Below, in pieces: positions 19,217-31,520 of a DNA stretch of 64,000 nt. The DNA comes from Reticulitermes lucifugus (Eukaryota > Arthropoda > Insecta > Blattodea > Rhinotermitidae), in contig JAKCWW010000533.1 in assembly GCA_026260175.1 (NCBI GenBank), forward strand, positions 37,371 through 101,370. Reading direction: 5' to 3'. The position numbers and the translations under genes were made by a program. Position 1 is the stretch's first letter. Each line of letters opens with the position of its first letter. The notes under the pieces were generated by a model that had not been told where the DNA came from, did no database searches, and worked only from the letters and a program-made list of their open reading frames with translations.

Positions 19217-21645
19217 ACAGTGTTATTCATGTAAGGTTGTCTTTACATATGAAACAATATAAAGCACGAACATATGAAGTAAACGCATGCATGTTACACT
19301 GTGTATAACATAACCCTACAATTTGAAATAGCCGCTTCCCCATGAACGACTCGGGAGATGGCAGCACTGATCACACGCATACGTAAACGTAACAGACTCA
19401 ACCAGACGAAAATTGGAGCACAGGCCATAGGGAGTTACATTGCCGCAAACCCACAGGTAAGTACCACAAGAAACCACATACTTTACTGTACGAAAACTAC
19501 TACTATAGGAAACAAGTAAGAGGTGTAGTAACGCATAGTCAGAGGACATACATAATCTGTAACTAACGATTTCAGTTGCCATATTAAGCTGCCACAATTT
19601 AACAAGGCTCACCACAGACTTCAAACATACTCGATGTAAAATATTTTTAGTGGTGACTGAGAGTGCCGAAACAAGCCTGATACCTGCACTTCTTATTTAA
19701 AAATCCTAAACTCATATTATTCGATTGCTAACAAACTTAATTACATTTATCTAACAATATATAATGCATTTCGCAATATCAGTATAAAAACGGACTGAGA
19801 TCGTTGAAACTATTAAGTCAATAAATAACGATGACTAATGTAATAATGTAGGTTTACACAATCACCGGTATCTTAATCACAGGAATGAAAAACACCAACA
19901 TTATATTTTGAGCACAGCGTAGATACACATACGCTCGTAACAGTTCACGTAGAGAGGCTTGGAAATGAAGCTTGCATGTCGAAACTAACCTTTGTTATTT
20001 ACTAATACTTCACACTGAAAAGCAGAGAAAAATACTTTGTTATCCCATGCACTTCAAACCTGTAGTGCAGATGTCTTTGAACAATTAGATTTGTATACCC
20101 CATAAACGAACGTCAGACATACAAAGCGTAACGAAAGTACTTTGAAGCTGTGTCTACTAAAACTTGCTTTATACGTATAAGTCGAATTTGTTTCGAGACA
20201 GGACTGATTTGAACAAGAGCTAGTTTCATAGCTATGAGGCAGAAGAACCTGGCTCAAGTACCTGAAGTTGTAAATTACTGCGTTAGGGATGTGATGTCAT
20301 GATTCACTTTCCTAGAAGAAAATAATTTCAGCTGTGTAAAACAAATTGCTACGTAGATGAAAGGAACACAACCAATTCAACATGCCATCTGCATCGCATG
20401 GACACACAGTATTACCAACATAACGCAGTGAAAAAAAACGTTAAAGCTTAGAGTGAACGGGATTGTACCTACGTACGTACATGGACAAGGTACCACCTTA
20501 CCATACACATATATTCTGAAGAGTAGCAAGAAATGATGATAATTCATGGCAACCACTTACGGAAATATCAAGTACTACATTCACATTATAAGTGCTACAA
20601 GGCATAAGTTTTGCATGCACCACTCAATACAGCAGCCCCATCGTGACCCTAGCCATTAACACTTTTCATTGGAGGTATCCATTTCCTTCAGTATCACCAC
20701 TATTTGATCTGTCATTCCTTCTGCTGAATGTTACTCTAATTAGTAAAATCCTTTTAAAAAGTATCACTAATATCGATTTTTTGGTTATTGATTTTCGTCC
20801 CGAAGAATGTCGAAACATCGTATAACAAGAATTAATTAAGCCCTTCTGGTAATGTCCTGTGCCTTGTCCAGTATCAGCACACAAGAGGGTGATGAATGAA
20901 TGAATGAATGAATTCCTCCAAGAACAGTATTAGATCATTCTGCGTGCCTGGCCTTAAATATCTGATTGAAGAAGATAGCATATCTAATACCTGTTTCATA
21001 ACATCATCGTAATTGGCAAATAACAACCTAAGATAAGAAATTCCCGTTACAGTCCTCTGAAAATATTTCCCGATGACCACGGTGCTCTAAAATTTCTAGC
21101 TAGCATAAATTTTACGCGGAACAATATTTTCAGAACCAGCGTCCAAAAAGGGGGCATTATAAGGCATTGGTTCCGCAGAATATTTTTATCGACATTTTCA
21201 TATTTTCCATACCTCGTACACTGAACATGCTTCAATGTGCCCTTGCGCAGAAATATGCCTTTATATGTGTGAGGATGAAGTTCTCCAGTCTCTTACCCAG
21301 TACGACACTGGCTACTGATATTTGAACAAAAGGAATCATGTTTCACAGTGTGCAGAATCCATAACATTGGAAGAACAGAGCTACAAACATGGAACTCGAC
21401 CGTATTCTGACAGTGAATTCTTTCATTAAAACTTCTGTTTTTTTTCGCTACGGTTTTTAGGAGATTGTTCTGTTGGGCTGTGAGGATAAACATTTATTAA
21501 TTACAAATATTTTTTGTTTTATATGTACTACTTTGACTTATATACCCGAGGTCGCCTGTGACAGTTGTACTTTCGCTTAAAGAATTCCTAATAGTTCTTG
21601 GACGTCTGCAGCTTCTGTTGTTGTCCGAAATTGAAACGCTTTGGC
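19217..21645. other. Non-coding stretch, nothing recognised
   Basis: A (GAAT)n microsatellite at 20891-20914. A CCGAAGA...GAAACATCG string at about 20801-20818 resembles the hammerhead boxes but has no stem II. No gene supported. Confidence 0.45.
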
Positions 21646-21870
21646 CTACTGCTGTCTTAAACCACTCCCGTCAGTGCCAATGGCATAGCACTTCTGTGCT
21701 TTCCTTTTAGCAATTTTCAAATTCTCTAAGGCCTTTACTTTAAACTGACTCAATATTTTATTCGGAAAATTGTTTGCTTCATTACCGTTACGTGTTACGA
21801 TAAGCCGATCAAATGTTGGCAATGCTTTGCGTCTTGCCTCTTCTAGTTTTTCAAGTTTTAAGTTCCCCAA
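21646..21870 (-). other. Unidentified 74-codon open frame, possibly a coding relic
   Basis: The frame is rich in Lys, Glu and Ala, unlike most frames nearby. Its C-terminal part (ALENLKIAKRKAQKCYAIGT, then DGSG) vaguely recalls the last helix and linker of Myb/SANT-like DNA-binding domains common in transposon and host factors, in the pattern LKxxxKNLKxxAKK...TGGG. No acceptor or donor clearly bounds it, and the Met is internal to the possible domain. It may be an exon fragment, a transposon relic or chance; I cannot decide. Confidence 0.2.
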
Positions 21871-23302
21871 TCAATGCTTTTCATTTTTCCATATTTCAGC
21901 AAAGAGTAACATTTAAATAAATAAAACAACAACGAAAAACATTACAGTGACGCTTTTCGTAAAAGCTATTAGTTTTCAACAGACGTTGGCTAAAAGTTAG
22001 GCGAAATTACATGAAGCACCAAGCAAGTACGTACATATTTCAATTCAGTAATGCAAGACACCTACCGTCAGAGTCCACACACCAGGCTGTTTTTTATCTG
22101 GATGACTTTACTGCACTGCACAAAATACATCAAGACACACGAAAAAAAACTAAAACATTACACTAAATGTCTTACATCAAAACACACACCAAATACACTA
22201 CCAATCTGTGGCCACACTGCAATCATATCAGCGTTGCCAATGTACCATCAAAGACTTGTGGCTGAAAACTGCTACTTTTTCACAAATTATTCTACGCTAA
22301 ATTTTAGGCGTTTGCTAAGAAATTGATAAAATTTGGCGAAGAAGTCAGTAAATAATGTAACTTATAGAAATCATCTAACAAAACACAGTTTCGTAAAGCT
22401 GGATATTAAATTTTCACACTGTATCCAAACTTGTTACGCACTGTCATTATGCTACGATTGGCAGCTCTGCAACGTATTCGCGCGAAGTTGAGTTCTCGCG
22501 ACTAGGGTCGAATTCGCCCGAATAGTGGGCGGTGTTCTTTCTGTAGGTGTACAAAATATAATTAGCTACAATATGATGTTGCTATATTGAAACTACGCCC
22601 CTTAAAATTGAAAGATTTTTGTGTCTTGTGGAATGCGTGAAGCTGATGTAACCCGTCAGGCTGAAACTCAGATAGTTACGAATCGTGTGTTCCAGAACGT
22701 TTCAATAGGTGGCAGATCGAACCGCTGCCGTTGAGTGGGAGAAGATGGTTGCAAGATTTAACCGAGAGAGGGCAGGTAAATGCTGCGTTCCTGTCCGTCT
22801 GTGGTCTTGTCATTTGTATGTGGAAGAGATGTTCCATAACGTTGCAAACATCTGTCACCCAGCTCCGTGCTCCTGCCTTCATTACGTGAGACTCATTGGT
22901 GCTCACAAACTTCTGGTGAAGTCAGGATGACGGTACCTTCCCCGTTGTTCCAAATTTTGTTACATGGAACTGAATTTTTAGGTTACTGTCACTATAACAG
23001 AAATCAAGAGACGTAACAAGTAATGTATTAAAAAGATAATACTAGTGACGGTGACGATATTGTAGCCAGCGTCCACCTAGATTATTATTATTATTATTAT
23101 TATTGTTATTTAATTTAACGAGAACGATTTAAATTCAATGGGATTTATTGCGTCGCATGAGATGGAAAAATAATCATCGATGATAGGTTGGGAAAATATT
23201 CGGATGTACGTAGTCTGATCTATTTCAAGATACTACCCCAGCAAACCCCTGGGTAAACAGGCACTATAATTTAAAAGTTGTCCATTCCGTGCATTTTTAG
23301 AT
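21871..23302. other. Non-coding stretch, nothing recognised
   Basis: Contains an (ATT)n run at 23081-23110 and a short CpG-rich patch near 22475-22520. Overlapping frames at 22676-22930 on both strands are each other's shadows. Confidence 0.45.
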
Positions 23303-23506
23303 CAATGTATTCAATCTATATTACCAACCAAATACACATTATTAGTTACACATGAGTAACTTGTCACTCGCAGTTGGTTTTAAACCCAGCATACTGTGCT
23401 CCCTGAGGATATTGCGCTTGCAACGAAACATGTCGGAACTATGTATTTGACACTCATAGGTAACGAATAATGTGTATTTAGTTGGTACAATAAACTGAAT
23501 ACATTG
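23303..23506. repeat. 204-bp inverted repeat enclosing hammerhead-like motif I
   Basis: Arms of about 52 bp (23303-23354 and 23455-23506) share words such as AAATACACATTATT and its complement AATAATGTGTATTT, with scattered mismatches. The spacer holds one complete motif. In RNA the arms would extend helix I into a long stem with the ribozyme at its tip. No reading frame. Confidence 0.7.
23400..23437 (+). ncRNA. Hammerhead-ribozyme-like motif I, core intact
   Basis: CUGAGGA (23403-23409), extra U, a stem II with UUGC/GCAA around a short loop and an A-C mismatch at its base, GAAAC (23425-23429), palindromic ACAUGU, then C as the cleavage nucleotide (23434). UCC/GGA begins helix I. With the surrounding inverted repeat this is one of the best candidates for activity. 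Confidence 0.65.
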
Positions 23507-24354
23507 AAGCACTACAAAATGTCAGGCTGGATAGACGGCAAAACCACCGAGGTTCGAAGCAGAGTTCTCCTGAATAAAAGGCTTCAAAGTGACAGCTAGA
23601 GTAACTTGTTCGTTAAAATGAGAAAGGTTTGTGGGTTACTTCCCAAAGCTGCATTGGTTACAAAGTTTGTTCGGTGTCTAATTAGGTTAGAGGAAGGTCA
23701 CGGACATTCATTATACTGTAAATGACATAGGCAACATTCAGTAGACAGCGATGTGAACGAAGGCTGTTTTGTTCAATAGAGGAAGGACTAAGGATAATTA
23801 CAAAACCCTCAGTGCGTATGTCTACGCCCTAGTCATGTTATAATTTAAGTAGGTTAGAAACAGACGGTTAGAAACGAAAGACAAAAATCGAAGCACAGAC
23901 ATATTGGTGGGGCTGACATATCAGTAATAATATACATATTCTTCTCATAAATTCCTGTACTTTTCCTCATATTTCTCTTCTGCTCTCTACTTATTATTTT
24001 TATCCATGTTTCGACTACTTAGTAATTTATTTAACTGCTATCTTTTATCTGTCTATTTTACTTGTTTCTAAGCGCAAATCTTTTTTGTATGCTGCCACTG
24101 ACCATTACATTATAGCGGAATAAATATTTTTCGTAACTTCAGGATATTTAGAATATTTATAAACAAACAGAAAGAACAGAAAAACGATGGCATCAAGACG
24201 ACGGGGTGAGCAAATTTTAAAATTTTAAGATCAGGAAAGACCTTATTTGGTCAATCTCTTGAGTAAATAATTCTTTGAAGCGTGTTATTTACAGCCGCAG
24301 TCAAATTCTACAATTAAAAAGAGTTAGTGATAGAATGGTATGAAGCACTGGTGA
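23507..24354. other. Non-coding stretch, nothing recognised
   Basis: AT-rich, with no gene, repeat or structure that I can support. Confidence 0.45.
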
Positions 24355-24492
24355 AATAATACTGCCAGGGGAAAACCGAAGTATTCGGAGAAAAGTTGCA
24401 CGAAAATCCCACACGAACTGGCTTGGCTTTCAGCTCGGGCTTCCGCGGTGAGAGGAAAGCGACTAACCGCCTGAACCGTGGCACGGCAGGAG
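24355..24492 (-). repeat. SINE family C, tRNA-derived
   Basis: On the minus strand the head reads CGTGCCACGGTTCAGGCGGT (box A-like) followed by CTCACCGCGGAAGCCC. The body ends in the complement of GGGGAAAACCGAAGTATTC, a word widely met in insect repeats as GGAAACCGGAGTACCCGGAG. A second head copy lies at 51720-51845. The frame at 24396-24584 is a shadow of this repeat plus the neighbouring microsatellite. Confidence 0.65.
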
Positions 24493-24565
24493 GGAATGAT
24501 AATGACGGCGACGAAGACAACGACGATGACGATGATGATGGCAATGACGACGATGACAACCGTGA
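24493..24565. repeat. (GAC/GAT)n imperfect microsatellite
   Basis: A run of GAC, GAT and AAC triplets starts at the head end of the SINE. It gives a false acidic protein frame on the plus strand and a Ser-rich one on the minus strand. Confidence 0.85.
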
Positions 24566-25816
24566 ATTCTCAAGTAAGGCATAAGAAAGATACAGCGTTA
24601 ATTTGGAGAATTATGATATATTATGTTATGGATACATAAATTATTGTCGGATGCTGAGAGACAGAAACTTCGAACTACTGCTGCAGATCTAGAGATGTCC
24701 TAGGAAAACCACAGCATGCTGAGTAATAATGAAGAATAAAATATGTGAGAGTAGGCTACGGCTCTTTCCTCTCACCTTCACTACAATCTATTCTTAATAC
24801 CAATCGTGCATTTTGCAGTCGACGTCAGGTGACATCAGTAGAAGAAACAGCTTCGTCATACAAGGAAATGCCTTGACCCTGATTGTTTGCTGTAGAATAC
24901 AGTATATAAGCGCCCTCTCCCCATCTTAAGGACCACATTACGTTAAAGTCGTAAATTCCCTTATCAGTAACGTAGTCTGAGAAGTGAGTCGTGGAGGAAT
25001 GGTATGTGGCTAGAATATCACAGACCACAGTTAATGAAGTAAAGTTACAATTACACATTGTTTTTAAGTTTCCGATTTAATGTGTTTTTGATGTGATGCA
25101 TGCCAAACATAATTCAAGAATTTCAGTACATCCGTTAAATACCCGATTTACACTAAGCCAAAGCGTGTTCCTCGTATAGGTATCAGAAAACAACCATCCA
25201 ACAACAACAAACACAGTATCATATTTTAAGTATGCATTAACATCACAAAATGTTTCAGCCACAATTGCCATTTTCAGAAGGCTTCACTCTGTAACACGAA
25301 ACGCACTTGTTCACTTTGCATTATGCTACAAGTACAATTAGCAGGAAAGTAATGCATATATTATTATGCTGGTTAAACAGAACTGAGATGAAACATTAGG
25401 CTAAAATCATATTTTATAGGATGTCAGTTATTAAAAGGAGCTGTCGAACACGTAAATAATTCATGAACAACTAAAAGAAAGACATTCTTTTTAAAATAAT
25501 TTTTGCATAGTAATACGGAGTTTACGATTGTATGAAAAATAGATAGTTTTTGTATATTTGTTATATCTTTATATATATATATTCCGTGCGAACATTTTAT
25601 ATCTTCAGTTTTACGTTTTTTGTCAGTATGTGTAAAATTTATTGTCATTAAAGTAATTCCGTACATTTCAAAAGACATGTAAGTCACAGGATCCTCAGGT
25701 AGTGAAACGTCCTAATGTCAGTCAACTCCAGGTGTGTTGTTATCAAGTTTTGTATCGAGCAATTCTGTGATGTGTTCTGTTCCTAGTCGCGAACACAGGC
25801 GCCTGAGGCACTGTAA
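24566..25816. other. Non-coding stretch, nothing recognised
   Basis: AT-rich. Short minus-strand frames at 24825-25687 have no recognisable domain or splice context. Confidence 0.45.
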
Positions 25817-26061
25817 AAAAGGTAAGCTATCCCATTACAAGCCTGGAGAGGCCCTGGCGATTTCAGGAGGTTGAGGCTCCCAGATTTTCTAGACAATTGG
25901 CACATGAAGGTGATAAGCTTGTCAGCCCTATGAACCGGCCGCCTTTACCCCCCCCCCCAGAAAATATTCCTGGTACTCATTCCTGATAGAAGCTGACTCG
26001 ACCGCAGGGTTATAGCGCGGCCTAAAGATTATGTCAATAAAAAATTGTAATGAACCTGAGA
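25817..26061 (-). repeat. SINE family A, head missing
   Basis: Shares AGGTAAGCTATCCCATTAC, CAGGAGGTTGAGG and AATATTCCTGGTACTCATT with the other family A copies. The sequence ends at AATTGTAATGAACCTGAGA, where the others carry the tRNA head, so the head is truncated or worn. It includes a C homopolymer (about 25950-25961). It supplies the middle part that is lost in the assembly gap of the copy at 45325. Confidence 0.7.
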
Positions 26062-27648
26062 GTGTGTGCTAGATATAACGAAGTGAATCGTCTTATACTT
26101 CTCCTGAATTATAATGGAAAATACCCTACAAGTGGTTTTGATCTTATCCCATATATATAGGTCTATTACCAACTTAACAGCCATATTATTTTCTGAAAAA
26201 TATAGGGTGTTACTCTTCGGAAGAAGTATATATTAAAAATATAATTGTATAATGTTTCCTTGCCTGATAAAATTTGCTTTATACATATTTCATAACCCAA
26301 CGAATCCTATCTCTTTCCCTAAACTTTGCGTTCCTAGGTCTATATGACCATTTTATTTTAAAGGAGATTTATTGAGTTTCTACAAGAAAGGGTTAAATTA
26401 CACCAAAAACGATCTCAATAAAATTTCGCAGACATTTCGCTGTGTGGACTCGAAGTGAAATGTATAATAAAATTGCACCCATTATTTCCGCAACTAGAAC
26501 ATATGGACAAAGGCTTGCTTATATCCTAATATGTGGCAGATGGCCATTGATTTTGCGAATTACCACAAAGTTGGTGGGGGCGGTGGTGTTCTAACTTCAT
26601 ACTTCAGGTTAAAATGTCATATTTTTTTTGTCATCCGAGAAAGTGCCTGTTTGATAGGACCACTTCCTACTTCTGCTACCCGGTGCCTAAGTGTATTATA
26701 ATTAATTTGCATGCGCATTATCTCGGAGAGTTATACTGAAATACGAGAATTCCGACTTCTTCCGTAATAAGGACTGGCAAAGACTTAAAGGATTTTGGTG
26801 TAGTAACAAGCTTGTTATTCCAAATACGACCTTCTTTATGTTTTAATACTTCTGTTTGTACAGTGTTCATATCTTCATGTTTTTCAATACACTAAGAATT
26901 TCGTTAGCAAGCCAGGTTTTCCAAACTGCTCTGCGACCTTCTTTTCACTAAGAACGTCTCATATGTTATACGGTTTCATTTGTCTGATCTTGCGTTTTCT
27001 CTGTTATATCTCTTCGTTGGCGGACTGGCGATTTGTCCTTTTTTAATTCTTAATACTTTACCCTCTGCTTTCAAAGGGACATTAATTCAAAAACTTCGGT
27101 CAAGACGTTTCTGGCAGTCTTTCTAACCATTATTTTTTTGATATATTTCTCCATAATAAATCGAAATCTGGCTAATTAAATTATTCTCAATCAATAACTC
27201 TGAAACATATTTGTTAATTATTTTCAATTCTGCCTTTCGATATGTTGCTACCTTTACAGAAGTTTGTGACAATACAAAAGTACACATTTCTGGTGACTTA
27301 CAGAGGTAAATATCTTCATCTTATTTGGTGAATATTTGCCAACTGGCTTAAATTTTACCAAGGGCACATCACAGACAAAGACGGCCTGGCGATCTCGCAA
27401 ATCGACATTTTACTCTAAGAAGGAAAGGCGATGAAATAAAATGACAAAATTTAGAAAGGCAAAGAAAGTAGACATATTAATAAAGAGACAGAAACAACGA
27501 GGCAAGATAGACAGGAAAGAAGGAAGAAAGGAATATGGTTAAATAAACCATACACATATAAATAAAGAATAAATAACAAAGCTAGGAGGAAGAGGGAGAA
27601 AATGAAATTGAGAGAAGTGGTGGTAAATTTAACAGACTTTGCTTATAT
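26062..27648. other. Non-coding stretch with purine-rich tract
   Basis: 27415-27610 is strongly purine-rich on the plus strand (AAG/GAAA/GGAAGAAAG words). The rest is AT-rich with no supported feature. Confidence 0.5.
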
Positions 27649-28008
27649 TTGTTACGCTGTGGGCACAAGATATGTGCTCAGACCTGTGCTTTAAATGTCG
27701 GCACAATTTGTTTGTCATGTCATTCCTCTGGGGTGACGCCAGGACGCGACTACGGGGAACGAATCGAGAAGAAGATTAAGGATGCAGGACGTCGGACGGA
27801 CAGAAGCAAGATGGTGGTAACACATTGGCATGTTGCCTCGGGGATGGGGATGTTGCAATTTCCTTTTGTCATGGGGAGTTTGGAAGCTACACACAGTGTA
27901 AAAATGAAGAATAACCAGGAAGAGCATCTATTAAATGTGTGTCAAGTAGTGTCTGCCAGAGGCAGCACTAGTCACTCATATATTGTGTCACGAAAGGAAA
28001 ATGTTTGA
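27649..28008 (+). other. Unidentified 119-codon open frame, doubtful
   Basis: This is the longest gap-free frame on the plus strand and is locally less AT-rich than its flanks. It has several Cys and His residues near the start (CGHKICAQTCA...CLSCH) that superficially suggest metal binding, but the spacing fits no zinc-binding family I know. No Kozak-like context, signal peptide, or neighbouring exon. It may be a relic of a repeat or chance. Confidence 0.15.
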
Positions 28009-30120
28009 GTAGACAAGTGCAGACAAAGAACAGTGCCACACGAAAGACACATTTACTTTGATCGCTTTCGTATTAATGGGAAAAGTTAAATTTGTTGATG
28101 AGTTTATATATTATACACCTATCGTGAAAGGCAGATGAATAATAGATAATTTAATTTGATTTAATTAATTTAACATGCTCTCTGTTATGAACACTGAGAA
28201 ACTAAGGTTAGTTTAATTGATTTGGCAGCTATGAGGTAACAGAAATGTTTATGAACTGAACTAACATTAAGCAATTTTTTGTAATGATATAGTAGATTAT
28301 TGAAATTAAATATTTATTGAGGGCCCAAATTTAGCGGAGGGGTTTCCTTGTGCCACTTTTACAATGATTTGTTAACAGCTGAGTTTCGGCCAAAACAACA
28401 TCCAAGTCCAGGGGTAAGAGACTTCTAGGAATTTACTGCAGAGATAACATGGAATGTAAGAGGCCAGATACCTGACATGATAATGATTATAATAATGTCG
28501 AAGGTACTTTGTCATCACCTACAAGATTATAAAAGTCGAAACGAAAATGCATTTGTTTCTAATAGAACAGGAAGAATTTTTTCGACATTGGATTCAAAAA
28601 TTATATTCAGTCAGTGTTATCATAGAAATACAACATGCAGGGGGTTTACTAAACAATGGTACAACTATAAGGGAATTTTCTAAACATGCTTAGAAAAAGT
28701 CTATGTAAACAGGGTTTATAGGACGCTTAGTTACTGAGACATTCTCCATTTTATTTTGAAAAGAAAGGATTGAAAAAATAAGCAAACCAGTCCTAACGAA
28801 AGTACTTAAAGATAACGTTTTCCAAAGATTTATATTAGTGTTTTGAAAACAACAAATTAAAAAAAATGGTCAGTACACTGTTCTTCGTGCATCCACACGG
28901 CATAATACACGTTTCATTAAGGACTTTCGAAAGCGGTTAAAGTTTCAAGACTTGTCAGGTGTAACTGGCACGAGTAAAATCTGCTGTAGTATCGCTACAT
29001 ATTTAACTGAGGTACCAACAAACAGAACAATGATTGAACGTGACACCAACACTGCCATACCGCATTGCATAATGAAAAAGACATGTTTAAATGTGAGAAG
29101 ATAGATTTTCGTGGATGGAAACTTAATAATGCGGGTACGGCAGTATTCTGTAGACACTTTTCTTGTCTAACGGCCCACGATTTGAAAACGAAGCATTAAA
29201 ACACCAGTGTTTTCGTTGTTTTTGTACATAAAATACACCTCTACGGTCGTAACACATAGGGGTAGGATATTTTAGAAACACTCTCTATAGTCTCTTAGCT
29301 AAAGACAAACTAGTGTGAAATACTAGTATACGTTGTTAGTACTTCGCAGTACCGGAAGAAAAGTGTCATTAAGACAAAGAAGACCTCACGAGAACCGACC
29401 ATGAAGACAATCGCACAAAAGCAGTCAGTCGCTCTCGGCAATTTTCGGGGAGGAGAATATCCAAAATATCTTCAATGACTGTCGTTGCGGTATTTGTGTT
29501 CCACCACAAGGTAACTTGCAGATGGTGTTTGTGACAGGCAGCATTCATCAGATTAGGTACAACATGGGACTTCAGGCAGATAGGTGCAGTAGTGCACTGT
29601 TCACATATCAAGTATGATTGTAGAACAAATTTAATGTTAAAATGTGTTTTTGATAATTACTACACGGTTGAAGAAGGCATGATCTTGCAAGCTTTGCAGT
29701 TCAAGTGTACCGCACAAAGCACTAGTGCGGGTGGACCCATGGTCTATCATTTCAGGCTGTAACTCCGTGTAGCAGAGACTTACTTGACAAGCTAGTAGTC
29801 TCCAAGGTGAAGAAATTCACCGCCTTGTATGTAACCTGCTGTTGACACGAATCCTTTACAAGTTCCTGTCCTAAGACGGGTGCATCACAATACACCCACT
29901 CTATATGTCAGAATTAATATTAACTGTAACCTTCTCCTTGCACACACCTCTCTATACCACACATATTTTGTTAATTATTCTTACACAATAAGATGGCTCA
30001 AGCAATAAGATCTGTGTCTTATGTGCAGTAGGTGCTCGGTTCAAAATATCGGGCATTAAATAGACTGAGTGAATTTTTACTGGTTTTTCCTTATTTCAGT
30101 CTTTATCAGAGTAAACACAA
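28009..30120. other. Non-coding stretch, nothing recognised
   Basis: AT-rich sequence with only short frames, and no splice-bounded coding segment. Confidence 0.45.
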
Positions 30121-30139
30121 CACTCTTCACGTGCAATGT

Positions 30140-30195
30140 TTATTTTCTCTACAACATGTTTCGGCCACCAAAACAATTTGTTTCCCTTAGTCGCT
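30140..30195 (-). ncRNA. Hammerhead-family remnant, low confidence
   Basis: The minus strand has GGCCGAAACAUGUU, the right boxes for the GAAAC and helix III half, preceded by a hairpin-prone AAACAAAUUGUUU and CUAAGGG where CUGANGA should be. Two core substitutions and a rearranged stem II make it non-functional if it is a member. Confidence 0.3.
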
Positions 30196-31479
30196 GCATG
30201 CTAGTACCGGAATGTTATCTTAAATTAGATTATGACCGTTTCCTTTCATTTTGTTTCTACTTTATTATTCAGTATTATCAAATAATTTTACATTAGATGG
30301 GATGAGTCACCGACCGCGTAATTAAAATTTGTGAATTACAGGAAACTTTGAATTATGATATATGTCCATTAAACGCCAAATTTAATCGTCACCAGTCGGA
30401 ATTATGTAGAGCTTCATGACAGTAAGAACATTACTGAGGGTGCATTTGTACCCACCAATCTTGAAGTTGGGAATATATTTTATTAGTTACCGAATTATGA
30501 TATGTTTAGATCCCGTATCTGTTTTTCACTAAGCCAGCAGTATCATTTATGTTTCAGGTATCTGGCCCTCAACGTGTTCATAAACTAATGAACCAGGTTT
30601 AGGCTTCCACTTCCCAGACGGGCACTGGCTGTGGTTTCGAATTGGAAATACCCATAATACCACCCATTGCACAGCGCTCGCTTCAATATTGCATTGGAAA
30701 TCCACACGCAGGTCTTCGTCATAAACTATGTAGCAACAGTGAAGATCGTCAGATAGCTAGATGGATGCTGTGGTCTGGATGGGTGTAGTAACAGATCTGG
30801 GTTGCTCTATGAGTGGTGGTGAATTTAATATATCAGCCTTGTTTTATAAAATTTTTGGAAAACCACGAACTGTGGGTTTAGAATTGACAAGTTTGTAGAA
30901 ATAACATACATTAGATTTAGGATGTCTGAGAACAGCGCTGATGGAAACATATTAAATTAGGAAATATCCATAGTAAAGTACGGGAGGCCCGAGAAAAGTG
31001 CACAATGAGGAGCTCACTGTTAAAAGCAACACAAAAAACCAGTGAAAATGCGTGCCTAATACGCAAACTGCTGTAAAGTATCCATACAAAATAAAAACCT
31101 AGAATTTTCTACACGCGTGGATACTACATAAAATACCAGGATTGCAAGAAATGTTTATACAAGTGATCTATCTGAAGGACCACTTTATCCGGTCGCACGA
31201 AGATCCATATATAATGTACACGATTGACATTGGTTTTTTACATTAGTACTGCCGCACATACATCCACATCTTACGATCTGACGCCATTTATATTTTTATA
31301 CTCACGTTTTATAATTATGTTCTTTGTATTTTACATATTTTATATTTACATTTTAACATGTAATTCTCTTAGGCAGCACTTTTATATAATGATATACATT
31401 TCATATATGTAATTGTAAAAAAGGGGGATTGTTTCCTCTTATGAAATGTATGGAGTTTGATTTTCATGGTTTTCTTTCA
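30196..31479. other. Non-coding stretch, nothing recognised
   Basis: AT-rich, with no gene or structure supported. The last 150 bases before motif J may belong to its element. Confidence 0.4.
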
Positions 31480-31520
31480 CAGGCCTGATAATGGCTCTTT
31501 GAGCTGAAACCGATAGCCTG
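31480..31520 (+). ncRNA. Hammerhead-ribozyme-like motif J, one core change
   Basis: CUGAUAA (31485-31491; G8 changed to A), extra U, stem II GGCUC/GAGCU with loop UUU, GAAAC (31506-31510), ACCGAU where a palindromic ACCGGU is expected, then A. Helix I is a perfect five-pair stem (CAGGC with GCCUG). Four helical elements and their order match the type I hammerhead. The core and helix III changes suggest an inactive copy. Confidence 0.55.

Noticed and set aside
20801-20825. CCGAAGA...GAAACATCG string
   Set aside because: Only five bases separate the boxes, so no stem II is possible.
24396-24584. Acidic Asp-rich protein frame
   Set aside because: It is produced by the (GAC/GAT)n microsatellite next to SINE C.
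27649-27730. Cys/His-rich start suggesting a RING or zinc finger
   Set aside because: Spacing does not fit any zinc-binding consensus that I know, and no flanking exon supports it.
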